Part shown: piece after piece, positions 44,627-52,794 of the stretch
Layout: every line of letters starts with the position of its first letter
Position numbering within the stretch: position 1 is the first letter of the stretch
From: Halomicrococcus gelatinilyticus
Lineage (GTDB): Archaea; Halobacteriota; Halobacteria; Halobacteriales; Haladaptataceae
DNA length: 64,000 nucleotides
Reading direction: 5' to 3'
Assembly: GCA_024227995.1 (NCBI GenBank)
Contig: CP100465.1
Coordinates: 930,001 to 994,000, forward strand
Program-made: the position numbers and the translations under genes
Notes under the pieces: generated by a model
The model's input: only the letters and a program-made list of their open reading frames with translations
Database searches by the model: none
Told to the model about the DNA's origin: nothing

Positions 44627-45394
44627 ATGCACGACACCACATCCGACGCGAGAGACGCTGGCGACCAGCACGACCAGATCGGCGACGGCAGTGCGGCAAG
44701 CGATGGCGACCCCGGCCCGGACGACGCGGCCTTCACCCGCTCGCGGGCGCGGGTCTACCGCCTGCTCGCCGCGGCGTTCGACGGCGACGTCGCCGCGTTC
44801 GCGGACGCCGTCGAGCGCGACGCGTTCGCCCAGGTGACCGCCGCACTGCCGGTCGACGTAGACCTCGGTCCGCTCGACGAGGACCCGCCGAGCGAGGCGG
44901 CGCTCGACCACGGGTACGACAACCTGTTCGCCGTGCCCGGACCGCACTACGTGCCGCCGTTCGCCTCCGCGCACGCCGGCGACGGCGAGGACCCCGAGTC
45001 GTTCGAGTCCGACTCGGCGTTCCGCGAGGGCGACGGCGGCGCGCTGCTGGGCACGCCGGCCGCGACGATGGCCGAACTGCACGAGCGCGCGGGGTTCAGT
45101 CCGACGCGCGGCGACGGCATCCCGGACCACCTCGCGGCGCAGTTCGAGTTCCTCGCCGTGCTGGCCGCGGCCGAGGCGGCCGCCGCGGACGCCGGCGACG
45201 CCGACCGCCGCGGGGACCTGCGGGCGCTCCAGCGGGCGACCCTCGACGCGCTCGGGTGGCTCGACGCCTTCGACCGGGCGGTCGGCGAGGCCGACGCGGT
45301 CGAGGGCGTCTTCGCCGCGCTCGCGACGTTCGCGCGGACGTTCGCCGCGTGGGACGCCCGGGACGGCATCGGGGCGGCCGACCGACAGCGGTGA
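44627..45394 (+). CDS. TorD/DmsD-like molybdoenzyme chaperone
   Basis: 255 aa, 6 bp after the catalytic subunit. A helical protein with the TorD pattern: RARVYRLLAAAFDGDVAAF near the N-terminus, YDNLFAVPGPHYVPPFASAH in the middle, and FAVLAA/AFARTFAAWDAR-type helices at the end. TorD-family chaperones bind the Tat signal of the catalytic subunit until the cofactor is inserted. The N-terminal 40 residues are polar and variable. Confidence 0.82.
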   Translation: MHDTTSDARDAGDQHDQIGDGSAASDGDPGPDDAAFTRSRARVYRLLAAAFDGDVAAFADAVERDAFAQVTAALPVDVDLGPLDEDPPSEAALDHGYDNLFAVPGPHYVPPFASAHAGDGEDPESFESDSAFREGDGGALLGTPAATMAELHERAGFSPTRGDGIPDHLAAQFEFLAVLAAAEAAAADAGDADRRGDLRALQRATLDALGWLDAFDRAVGEADAVEGVFAALATFARTFAAWDARDGIGAADRQR

Positions 45395-45403
45395 CTCACG
45401 ACG

Positions 45404-46459
45404 ATGACCACGACAGAATCCGACCTGTACGACCGGCTTCGCACCGTCGAGGACCCCGACCTGGGCGACGATATCGTCACGGCGGGTCTCGTGACCGACC
45501 TCGACGTGGACGAGGCGAGCGCGACCGTCGAACTCGCGCTCGAAGCGCCCCACGCGCCGACGGAGGCGGCCATCGTCGACGAGGTACACGCGGTCGTCGA
45601 GGCAGCGGGCCTCGAACCCCACCTCGTGGCCGCCCCCAGGCGCGAGGACGACCCCGAGACGGCCGTCCTGCCGAACGTCCGGAACGTGGTCGCGGTCGCG
45701 TCCGGCAAGGGCGGCGTGGGGAAGACGACCGTCGCCACCAACCTCGCGGCGGGGCTCGCCGACCGCGGCGCGCGCGTCGGCATCCTCGACGCCGACGTGT
45801 ACGGGCCGAACGTCCCCCGGATGCTCGGCGTCGCCGACGACCCCGCGGTGGAGGAGGCCGACGGCGAGCAGTTCATCACGCCGCCGGAGGAGCACGACGT
45901 CGCGGTGATGAGCATGGACCTGCTGGTCGACCGCGAGGAGGCGGTCGTCTGGCGCGGCCCGATGGCAGACAGAGCGCTGTCGGAGCTGTTCGAGGACGTG
46001 ACGTGGGGGCAGCTCGACTACCTGGTCGTCGACCTGCCGCCGGGGACCGGCGACGTGCAGTTGACGATGCTCCAGAACCTTCCGGTGACGGGTGCCGTCG
46101 TGGTCACGACGCCGCAGGCCGTCGCCACCGACGACACCCGCAAGGGTCTCCGGCTGTTCGGCCGGTACGAGACGCCCGTTCTCGGCGTCGTCGAGAACAT
46201 GGCGCGGTTCGTCTGCCCCGACTGCGGCGGCGACCACGAGATATTCGGCGCCGACGGCGGGCGCGACCTGGCTGACGAGTTCGACGTCCCCTTCCTCGGG
46301 TCGCTCCCGCTCGACCCTGCGGTCCGGTCGGACGGGACGCCCGTCGTGCTGGGCGACGGCGACGCCGCGGCCGCGTTCGACGACCTCGGCGGCACCGTCG
46401 CCGACAGGGTCGGCCAGTTGCACCGCCACCGCCGCCGCCGCGCCGCAGGAGGGGACTGA
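45404..46459 (+). CDS. apbC: Mrp/NBP35-type Fe-S carrier ATPase
   Basis: 351 aa. An N-terminal MIP18-like domain (residues ~5-75; LRTVEDPDLGDDIVTAGLV) is fused to a P-loop ATPase. Walker A is SGKGGVGKTTVATNLAAG; DADVYGPNVPRMLG and VVDLPPGTGDVQLTML follow, as does the Cys pair VCPDCGG that binds a bridging [4Fe-4S]. Such proteins carry Fe-S clusters to apo-enzymes, a fitting role beside this multi-cluster complex. Nine bp after the chaperone gene. The C-terminus is His/Arg-rich (LHRHRRRRAAGGD). Confidence 0.88.
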   Translation: MTTTESDLYDRLRTVEDPDLGDDIVTAGLVTDLDVDEASATVELALEAPHAPTEAAIVDEVHAVVEAAGLEPHLVAAPRREDDPETAVLPNVRNVVAVASGKGGVGKTTVATNLAAGLADRGARVGILDADVYGPNVPRMLGVADDPAVEEADGEQFITPPEEHDVAVMSMDLLVDREEAVVWRGPMADRALSELFEDVTWGQLDYLVVDLPPGTGDVQLTMLQNLPVTGAVVVTTPQAVATDDTRKGLRLFGRYETPVLGVVENMARFVCPDCGGDHEIFGADGGRDLADEFDVPFLGSLPLDPAVRSDGTPVVLGDGDAAAAFDDLGGTVADRVGQLHRHRRRRAAGGD

Positions 46460-46461
46460 CG

Positions 46462-46917
46462 ATGTCGGTCGACGACCGACGTTCCGCGGTCCCCGTCGGC
46501 GACGTCACCGTCGTCGGTCGGCGGCGCAAGCGCCTCGGCCCCGCCGTCCGCCGGGAGCTGCCGACGGTCGAACTGGACCACGCGGTTCGCTGTGCCAGCG
46601 GCGAGCGCACGGCCGGACGCTGGCGCGGCGTCGCCGTCGGCCTCCTGCTCGCCATGGTCGACGCCCCCGACGAGACCACCCACCTGTTCGTCGAGGGACG
46701 GGACGGCTACCTGGTCGGCGTCGAACTGCGACGCGCCCTCGGCGGTCTCCTCGCCGACGAACGCGACGGCGCGCCGCTGGCCGCCACCGGCCCGCGGTTC
46801 GTCGCGCCCGGCATCGACGGCGAGCAGGCCGTCAGCGACGTCGTCAGGGTCGAGACCGCGGCGCTCGCGCCCGGGGAGTCGCCGGTCGACCGGGAGGTGC
46901 GCGACCCCGATGGTTGA
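46462..46917 (+). CDS. minimal sulfite-oxidase-fold (SUOX-like) molybdopterin-binding protein
   Basis: 151 aa. It aligns by eye with the C-terminal part of the SUOX Moco domain: VRCASGERTAGRWRGVAV, with Cys44 as possible Mo ligand, VEGRDGYLVGVELRRALG, DERDGAPLAATGPRFVAPG and GEQAVSDVVRVE. The residues preceding this in full SUOX proteins are absent and no signal peptide is seen. Starting 3 bp after Mrp and overlapping MobA, it belongs to the operon. It may be a real small Moco protein, a cofactor carrier or a degenerate domain. Confidence 0.6.
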   Translation: MSVDDRRSAVPVGDVTVVGRRRKRLGPAVRRELPTVELDHAVRCASGERTAGRWRGVAVGLLLAMVDAPDETTHLFVEGRDGYLVGVELRRALGGLLADERDGAPLAATGPRFVAPGIDGEQAVSDVVRVETAALAPGESPVDREVRDPDG

Positions 46918-47611
46918 GGCCACGGGCGTCGTCCTCGCGGGCGGCGACAGCACGCGGTTCGGCGACGCGAACAAGGCCGTCGCGACGCTCGACGGACGGC
47001 CGCTCGTCGCTCACGTCGTCGGCGCGGTCGACGCAGCGACGGAGGCGACGCCGACCGTCGCGGTCAGGACCGACGCCCAGCGGGCCGACCTCGAGGACGC
47101 ACTCGCCCGGCCCGTCCGGTTCGTCCGCGACCGTCCCGGCGGTGGGCCGCTGGCCGGACTCGTGGCGGCAGCGACGGCCGCGGAGACGCCGGAACTCGTC
47201 GTCGTCGGGTGCGACATGCCGCTGGCGTCCGCTCGCGTGCTGCGGTGGCTGCGAGACGAACGCCGACCGGCGGGACGGCTCGACGCCGTCGTCGCGTGCG
47301 ACGCCGAGGGGCGACCCCAGCCGCTCCACGGCGCGTACGCGACGGACCTCGTCGCGGGCCTCGGCGTCGGCGAGCACGACGGACGCCTCGATGCGGTAGA
47401 GCGAGCGGCGTCGCGGGTCCGTCGAGTCGCACCCGCCGACGCACCGCCCGACGCGTCGCTGGCGCGGTCGATGACGAACGTCAACACGAGGGCCGACCTG
47501 CGAGCGGTCCGGCGGACGGACGGAGCGGACGACGGGGTCGGGACGGAACGACCAGCGCCCGAACGAGCGCACCGCGTGTTCTGGGACGCGCTACAGGAGT
47601 TCTACGGGTAG
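46910..47611 (+). CDS. mobA: molybdenum cofactor guanylyltransferase
   Basis: 233 aa, overlapping the preceding gene by 8 bp. N-terminal GTP-binding loop VVLAGGDSTRFGDANKAVA, then PLAGLVAAATAAETPELVVV and GCDMPLASARVLRWL; the family Asp pair is visible. It attaches GMP to molybdopterin to make the bis-MGD needed by the catalytic subunit. The C-terminal ~40 residues are variable. Last gene of the run. Confidence 0.85.
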   Translation: MVEATGVVLAGGDSTRFGDANKAVATLDGRPLVAHVVGAVDAATEATPTVAVRTDAQRADLEDALARPVRFVRDRPGGGPLAGLVAAATAAETPELVVVGCDMPLASARVLRWLRDERRPAGRLDAVVACDAEGRPQPLHGAYATDLVAGLGVGEHDGRLDAVERAASRVRRVAPADAPPDASLARSMTNVNTRADLRAVRRTDGADDGVGTERPAPERAHRVFWDALQEFYG

Positions 47612-47641
47612 TCGGGCGAACGACCACGTCGTCCGCAACCC

Positions 47642-47917
47642 TTACTCGGCGTACAGCGAGTAGAGGATGATGGCGAAGCCGACGGCAGTGAGCGCGCTGT
47701 CGGTCATCAGCGCGTACGTGCCGTTCACGGGAACGAGGTGGTCGACGACGCCGGCCAGCATCGCGCCGACGGTGACGACGCCGAAGCCGATGGCCAGTGG
47801 CTGGAGGGCGTCGGCCTGGGTACGACGGTAGGCCTTCCACGCGAAGTAGGTTATCAGTGCACCGATGATGAACGTCGTCGTCTTGATCGCGACGATAGTC
47901 GAAGTGATGTGGGTCAT
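47642..47917 (-). CDS. DUF7521-type small membrane protein
   Basis: 91 aa from ATG 47917, overlapping the upstream winged-helix gene by 4 bp. Three hydrophobic segments (VAIKTTTFIIGALITYFAW; IGFGVVTVGAMLAGVVDHLV; ALTAVGFAIILYSLY). From memory this matches the haloarchaeal DUF7521 family, always found beside a winged-helix regulator gene; a membrane sensor feeding the regulator is possible. Confidence 0.65.
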   Translation of the reverse strand: MTHITSTIVAIKTTTFIIGALITYFAWKAYRRTQADALQPLAIGFGVVTVGAMLAGVVDHLVPVNGTYALMTDSALTAVGFAIILYSLYAE

Positions 47918-48291
47918 GTCTCCTTGCGCACCTCCGACCACATGCTCGCGAGCTGCTCGTCTGCAGACTGGGGCGGACGCGTGATCGATATGTCGAACTG
48001 CCGGCGTTCGTCGAGCATGATCTGGACCTCCTCGAACGCCAGCACGTACTGCGACGTGTGGTGACCGTCGGTCCGCAGCGCGGTCTGCTGGGCGAGAATC
48101 GACGCGTCGGTGAGCTGTTCCAGCTTCCGGTAGGTCGTCGACTGCGGGATGTCACAGCAGTCGGAGATCTCGCTGGCCGTCATCGGTTCGTCGAGCGACT
48201 TGACGATGTCCCGGCAGTCGGGGTCGTCGAGGACGCCGAGCACGTCCTGTAGTTCGGGGGAGTCCTCGCCCGCGAGCGGGTCAGGGAGCAT
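47914..48291 (-). CDS. winged-helix regulator (ArsR-like)
   Basis: 125 aa from ATG 48291. Winged helix at about 15-85: VLGVLDDPDCRDIVKSL, then MTASEISDCCDIPQSTTYRK and a wing LAQQTALRTDGHHTSQYVL. Cys residues in DDPDCR and SDCCDIP could sense metal or redox but may be structural. It forms a coupled operon with the DUF7521 membrane protein. The TATA-like AATCAGGCAGAACCACCGTATAAAT region (the TATAAAT is at about 48320) lies about 30 bp upstream of the ATG. Confidence 0.75.
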   Translation of the reverse strand: MLPDPLAGEDSPELQDVLGVLDDPDCRDIVKSLDEPMTASEISDCCDIPQSTTYRKLEQLTDASILAQQTALRTDGHHTSQYVLAFEEVQIMLDERRQFDISITRPPQSADEQLASMWSEVRKET

Positions 48292-48505
48292 TCGGACGAT
48301 AATCAGGCAGAACCACCGTATAAATCGTTCGCCTCGCACGTAGGACAGGTCCGTTCGGTCCAGACTCCGATCCCCTTGGTACGACGCTGGCTCGGCGGAA
48401 ACGTACCGGGAAAGCGCGCCACGCCGCCGTTTCACGACGTTGAAACGTTCTGGTGGCAGCCGGCGGGGAGGGGACGACCGACCTGAGCACACCGTCGAGG
48501 ACTGG

Positions 48506-49021
48506 CTACAGTTCGAACTCGCGGTCGGTCCGCTGTCGCTCGCGCCAGATGCGGTCGTCGTCGACCGATTCGTCGTCCATGAGGTCGCGCAGCCGACGCT
48601 CGTACTCCGCCTCGCCGATGTCGCCCGCGACGTATCGCTGTTTCAGTTCGTCGATGCGGTCCTCCTGCGTGGGTTCGACGCGGTCGGAGAGACCGACGGT
48701 CCGCGCCTTCGGGGACGCGCGCTCGACGAGCTCCGCGAGTCGCGCCAGCCGGTCGTCCCTGGGCATCGACGCCCGCCGGACCGCCGTCACCGCCAGCGTG
48801 ACCGCGAGCACGCCCGCGACCAGCGCGTCGAGCAGCCCCAGGACGATGTAGGGAGCCGTCGCGTCGAGGACGGCGAACAGCAGCGGCGTGCTCCCGGTGG
48901 GGTCGCCGAGCGCCGACAGCGCCGCGAGCAGCCCGAGCGCGCCGACGGCGACCATGACGACGAGCGAGACGACCAGTCCCGCGAGCAACGTCTTGACCGT
49001 GGTGTCGTCCAGGAGGCCCAT
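48506..49021 (-). CDS. membrane protein with C-terminal SHOCT domain
   Basis: 171 aa. Two hydrophobic helices (about 12-36 and 55-80) are followed by a SHOCT motif near residues 122-148 (EDRIDELKQRYVAGDIGEAE). SHOCT is a short C-terminal oligomerisation helix common in prokaryotic membrane proteins. The tail is acidic and basic mixed. Function unknown. It is transcribed alone, divergent from the kinase gene. Confidence 0.7.
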   Translation of the reverse strand: MGLLDDTTVKTLLAGLVVSLVVMVAVGALGLLAALSALGDPTGSTPLLFAVLDATAPYIVLGLLDALVAGVLAVTLAVTAVRRASMPRDDRLARLAELVERASPKARTVGLSDRVEPTQEDRIDELKQRYVAGDIGEAEYERRLRDLMDDESVDDDRIWRERQRTDREFEL

Positions 49022-49204
49022 CGGACACTGGTTGGGCCGGCGCGTACTTCAATCCACGCCGGCCGACAGGCCGCCGTCGTAACGGTACGTTGAAGTGATA
49101 GCTCCGGGACGATTCGACCGTCTCTTCTCCAGGGCTATAGCCGTGGCTCGGCGGAGCCGGGTCGCGCTGTGGCCGGTTGTCGCACGTGACGCGACGGTCA
49201 ACCC

Positions 49205-50149
49205 ATGACGACCGAATCCACCGTACGCGACGCACTCGCATCGCAGTTCGAAGACGTCGCGGTACGTGACTGCCTGCGGCGTGACGCCCGGAACACCGTC
49301 CACGAGGTGTCCGTCGACGGTCGCCGGGCGGTCTGCAAGACGACCGACACCCAGCCGGCGATGCTCGCCCGCGAGGGAGCCGTCCTGGCGGCCGTCGGCG
49401 AGCGCACCGCCGTCCCGGTTCCGGCGGTGCTCGCGGCCGGCGACGGACACCTCGTGCTGGCGTGGGCGCGCGGCGACGTCGACGACCGCGACGACCCCCG
49501 CGACCGGCGACGCGAGCGACTGCGTGCCGTCGGCCGGACGCTCGCTCGACTCCACCGCGACACGGCAGGCTGGTTCGACGGCCACGGCGCACTGGAGGAG
49601 GGCGGCGGCCCGCTCGTCGTCGCACGGCCGACCGGCTGGCCCGACAGATTCGCGGGCTTCGTCGACGACTGGGCGGCGACCCTGGCGGGGACCCGCGACG
49701 CCGACGCGGGCGACGCGGTCCGGGAGTTCGTCGGCGAACACCGCCACGAATTCGCCGACCGCTCGCCGGTCCTCGTCCACGGCGAGCCGGCCCCGGACCA
49801 CGTCCGGTTCGACGGCGGCGAGGTCACGGCGCTGCTCGACTGGGAGCTCGCCCAGGCCGCTCCGGGGGCGTTCGACCTCGTCTGGGCGGAGCGCGACTTC
49901 CTCAGGACGCCCACCGCCGTCGCGGTCGACGACGACCTCCGGACGGCGCTGCACGAGGGGTACGAGGCCGAGCGACCACTCCCGCCGGAGGCGGCGTTCC
50001 GCTGCGAGGTCTACCGGGCGGCGTTCGCCATGCGGGACCTGCGGCTCGTGGGGCAGGACAGCGAGGATTGCAGGGAGTCGCTACGGACGTACGTCTTCGA
50101 CCGACTGGACGCCGCCACTAATCGTGGCGGAAACAGCGCTGACCGGTGA
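49205..50149 (+). CDS. aminoglycoside-phosphotransferase-fold kinase
   Basis: 314 aa. Kinase-fold pieces: VSVDGRRAVCKTTDTQPAML (ATP-binding Lys), VLVHGEPAPDHVRFDGGEVT (catalytic loop HGxxxxxNhh-like with Glu in place of the usual Asp) and LLDWELAQAAPGAFDLVWAE (metal Asp). It probably phosphorylates a small hydroxylated substrate, not necessarily an antibiotic. HGEPAP departs from the usual HGDLxxxN, so activity needs checking. Its end overlaps the convergent PurN-PurH gene by 32 bp. Confidence 0.8.
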   Translation: MTTESTVRDALASQFEDVAVRDCLRRDARNTVHEVSVDGRRAVCKTTDTQPAMLAREGAVLAAVGERTAVPVPAVLAAGDGHLVLAWARGDVDDRDDPRDRRRERLRAVGRTLARLHRDTAGWFDGHGALEEGGGPLVVARPTGWPDRFAGFVDDWAATLAGTRDADAGDAVREFVGEHRHEFADRSPVLVHGEPAPDHVRFDGGEVTALLDWELAQAAPGAFDLVWAERDFLRTPTAVAVDDDLRTALHEGYEAERPLPPEAAFRCEVYRAAFAMRDLRLVGQDSEDCRESLRTYVFDRLDAATNRGGNSADR

Positions 50150-51734
50150 ACACCATCGCGACGTCGTGCTCGTCGGCGGCCGCGACGACGTCGTCGTCGT
50201 TGACCGAGCCGCCGGGCTGGACGATGGCTTCGATGCCGGCCTCGGCGGCGATCTCGACGGCGTCCGGGAAGGGGAAGAAGGCGTCGCTCGCCATGACGGC
50301 ACCGTCGGCGGACTTGCCCTCGGCATCCTTCTCGGCCTTCATCTTCGCGATCTCGACAGCGTCGACGCGGCTGACCTGGCCGGCGCCGACGCCGACGGTC
50401 TCGGTGCCGTCGGCGAACAGGATGGCGTTCGACTTGACGTGCTTGATGGTCTGCCAGGCGAACAGAAGCGACTCGAACTGCTCGTCGGTCGGTTCGCGTT
50501 CCGTGACGACCTCGAGGTCGTCGCGGGTGAGCGCCTGCGCGTCCCGCTCCTGGACGAGGCGGCCGCCGACGAGGTCCTTCTCCGTCGTGTGCTCGGTCGT
50601 CTCGCCGAGCGGGCCGGTCTCCAGGACGCGGAGGTTGTCCTTCTCGAAGAGGGCGTCGAGCGCGTCGTCGGTGTAGCCCGGCGCGACGACGACCTCCTTG
50701 AACGAGTCGGTCACCTGTTCGGCGGTGGCGGCGTCGCACTCGCGGTTCAGCGCGACGATGCCGCCGAACGCGCTCTTAGCGTCGGTGGCGAGCGCGCGCT
50801 CGTACGCCTCGGCGAGCGAGTCGGCGGTGGCGCAGCCGGCGGGGTTGGTGTGCTTGATGACCGCGGCGGCGGGCTCGTCGAACTCCTTCACGAGGTTCAG
50901 CGCGGCGTCGGCGTCGTTGTAGTTGTTGTACGAGAGGTCCTTCGCGCCCTCGTTGAGCTGGTCGGCGTGGACGACGCTGGCCTCCTCGCAGGTGGCGTCG
51001 CCGTACAGCGCGGCGTCCTGGTGGGGGTTCTCGCCGTAGCGCAGGTCGGCCGCGCGGTCGGCCGTCTCGACACGGCGGACCGGGAACCGGCCGCCCTCGT
51101 CGCCGTCGACGCTGACGGCGTTGGCGTCGTAGTCGACGTCGACGCGGTCCTCGGCAAACCACTTCACGGCGCGCGGGTAGGCCTTGAACTCGCCCTCGTA
51201 GAGCACGCGCTCCTTCAGCGAGTCGGCGTCGTCGCCCTCGTAGACGGGGACCGGCTCCTGGGTGACGACGGGGCCGGTGTCGACCAGTTCGGGGTCGACC
51301 GCGCCCGTCTCGTCCGTCGCGTCGGTGACGACGTGGACCGTACAGCCGGTGACGTCGACGCCAGCGTCGAGCGCGTCGCCCCAGGCGTCCGCGCCGGGGA
51401 ACGACGGCAGCAGCGCGGGGTGGACGTTCAGCGTCGTCGGCGCGGCGTCGAGGAACTCGTCGGTGAGGATGCGCATGTAGCCGTCGAGGCAGACGAGGTC
51501 GAACTCGTGGTCGTCGAGGGCGTCGAGCACCCGCCGCTCGTGGGCGCGGCGGTCCTCGTCGTCGCCGAGTTCGACCACCTCGGTCGGAATGTCGCGCTGC
51601 GCCGCCGCGTCGAGCACCGGCGCGTCGGGGTCGGTCGTCAGGACGACCGAAAGCTCGGCCCCACCGGGCGCCAGGTCGTCGAGGTGCAGGAGGTTTCGAC
51701 CACGGTTCCCGGCCATGCCAGCGATTCGTGTCAT
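50118..51734 (-). CDS. purH: phosphoribosylglycinamide formyltransferase-AICAR formyltransferase fusion (PurN-PurH)
   Basis: 538 aa from ATG 51734. The N-terminal ~185 residues are a GART domain (PurN): AELSVVLTTDPDAPVL and NVHPALLPSFPGADAWGDAL with Asn103 and His105. From about residue 200 it is AICAR formyltransferase: DLRYGENPHQDAALYGD, AVIKHTNPAGCA (catalytic Lys-His), FGGIVALNRE and FFPFPDAVEIAAEAGIEA. The IMP-cyclohydrolase part of bacterial PurH is absent, so a separate IMP cyclohydrolase is needed (archaea use PurO). Two formyl-transfer steps of purine synthesis sit in one chain. Confidence 0.92.
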   Translation of the reverse strand: MTRIAGMAGNRGRNLLHLDDLAPGGAELSVVLTTDPDAPVLDAAAQRDIPTEVVELGDDEDRRAHERRVLDALDDHEFDLVCLDGYMRILTDEFLDAAPTTLNVHPALLPSFPGADAWGDALDAGVDVTGCTVHVVTDATDETGAVDPELVDTGPVVTQEPVPVYEGDDADSLKERVLYEGEFKAYPRAVKWFAEDRVDVDYDANAVSVDGDEGGRFPVRRVETADRAADLRYGENPHQDAALYGDATCEEASVVHADQLNEGAKDLSYNNYNDADAALNLVKEFDEPAAAVIKHTNPAGCATADSLAEAYERALATDAKSAFGGIVALNRECDAATAEQVTDSFKEVVVAPGYTDDALDALFEKDNLRVLETGPLGETTEHTTEKDLVGGRLVQERDAQALTRDDLEVVTEREPTDEQFESLLFAWQTIKHVKSNAILFADGTETVGVGAGQVSRVDAVEIAKMKAEKDAEGKSADGAVMASDAFFPFPDAVEIAAEAGIEAIVQPGGSVNDDDVVAAADEHDVAMVFTGQRCFRHD

Positions 51735-52002
51735 GGTCGAAGCGGCGCGCGCCGGGCCAAAAGATGTTGTGGTTGCTCGCCGGAAGATATGCACTTACGT
51801 GGATACATATCGGTGTTCTAAGCCACGTTGAACGGTAGAGTGTTCACGTCCGTGTCACTGCGGGGCGTCCAGAGTTGCGCTGGTCGGCGTCGGCACGACT
51901 AGTCGACGGACGCCGGTGACGAGTCGACAGTCGGTCTGCGTCGCTCTCCCCGGACGCGAGGAAATCCGTCGCCCATTTATCCGCTGGGGCCCAGGCACCA
52001 CC

Positions 52003-52716
52003 ATGAGCGACGAATCGGCCGGGTGGGTCAGCCTCTACTCGGGCGGCAAGGACTCCTCGTGGGCGCTGTACCGGGCGCTGGAGCGCGGGCTTCCCGTCGA
52101 GCGCCTGCTCACGGTCCACCCCGACGGCGACTCGTACATGTACCACGTCCCCGCGACGGACCTCGCCGCGCTCGCCGCCGAGAGCGTCGGCATCGACCTC
52201 GTGGAGGTCGAACCGGACGACTTCGCGGCTGGCGACGCCGAGGACGCCGGCGCGCAGGGCGACCGCGAACTCGCCGTGCTGGAGGACGCGCTGGCGGACC
52301 TCGCTCTCGACGTGACGGGGGTCACGGCCGGCGCGGTCGAGAGCGAGTTCCAGACCCACCGCATCGAGGCGATGTGCGAGCGCCTCGGCGCGGACCTGTT
52401 CGCGCCGCTGTGGCGGGAGGACCCCGTCGACCTCGCGCACGCGATGCTCGACGCCGGGTTCGAGATCCGCATCGTCGCCGTCGCCGCCTACGGTCTCGAC
52501 GAGTCGTGGCTCGGCCGCCGCCTCGACGCCGACGCGCTCGCCGACCTCCGGCGGCTGAACGAGGAGTACGGCGTCCACGTCCTCGGCGAGGGCGGGGAGT
52601 TCGAGACGCTGGTGACCGACGCGCCGCACATGGACCGCCCAATCGAACTCGAGTACGACACCGAGTGGGACGGCACCCGCGGCACCATCCGCGTCGAGGA
52701 CGCCTGGCTGGGGTAG
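52003..52716 (+). CDS. Dph6-like ATP-pyrophosphatase (diphthine-ammonia ligase family)
   Basis: 237 aa from ATG 52003 (MSDESAGWVSLYSGGKDS). SGGKDS is the N-type ATP-PPase motif, followed by YHVPATDLAALAAESVGIDL and, in the second half, EEYGVHVLGEGGEFETLVTD and LDAGFEIRIVAVAAYGL. Dph6/MJ0570-type proteins convert diphthine to diphthamide on translation factor 2, and this is the likeliest role. Monocistronic. Confidence 0.82.
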   Translation: MSDESAGWVSLYSGGKDSSWALYRALERGLPVERLLTVHPDGDSYMYHVPATDLAALAAESVGIDLVEVEPDDFAAGDAEDAGAQGDRELAVLEDALADLALDVTGVTAGAVESEFQTHRIEAMCERLGADLFAPLWREDPVDLAHAMLDAGFEIRIVAVAAYGLDESWLGRRLDADALADLRRLNEEYGVHVLGEGGEFETLVTDAPHMDRPIELEYDTEWDGTRGTIRVEDAWLG

Positions 52717-52794
52717 CGGTCGGGAGGGTTCCGGTGGAGTTCTTCGGCGACGTGACGGAGAAACGGGCGGTCTACTTCGGGGTCAGACCGGGCG

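Noticed and set aside
41318..46429. A 1703-codon open frame on the minus strand
   Set aside because: It runs antisense through the molybdoenzyme operon, whose plus-strand genes have clear motifs. Its Arg/Val/Asp-rich low-information sequence is the usual shadow of GC-rich coding DNA.
49266..51821. An 851-codon plus frame
   Set aside because: Shadow of the kinase gene and antisense of PurN-PurH, both of which carry family motifs.
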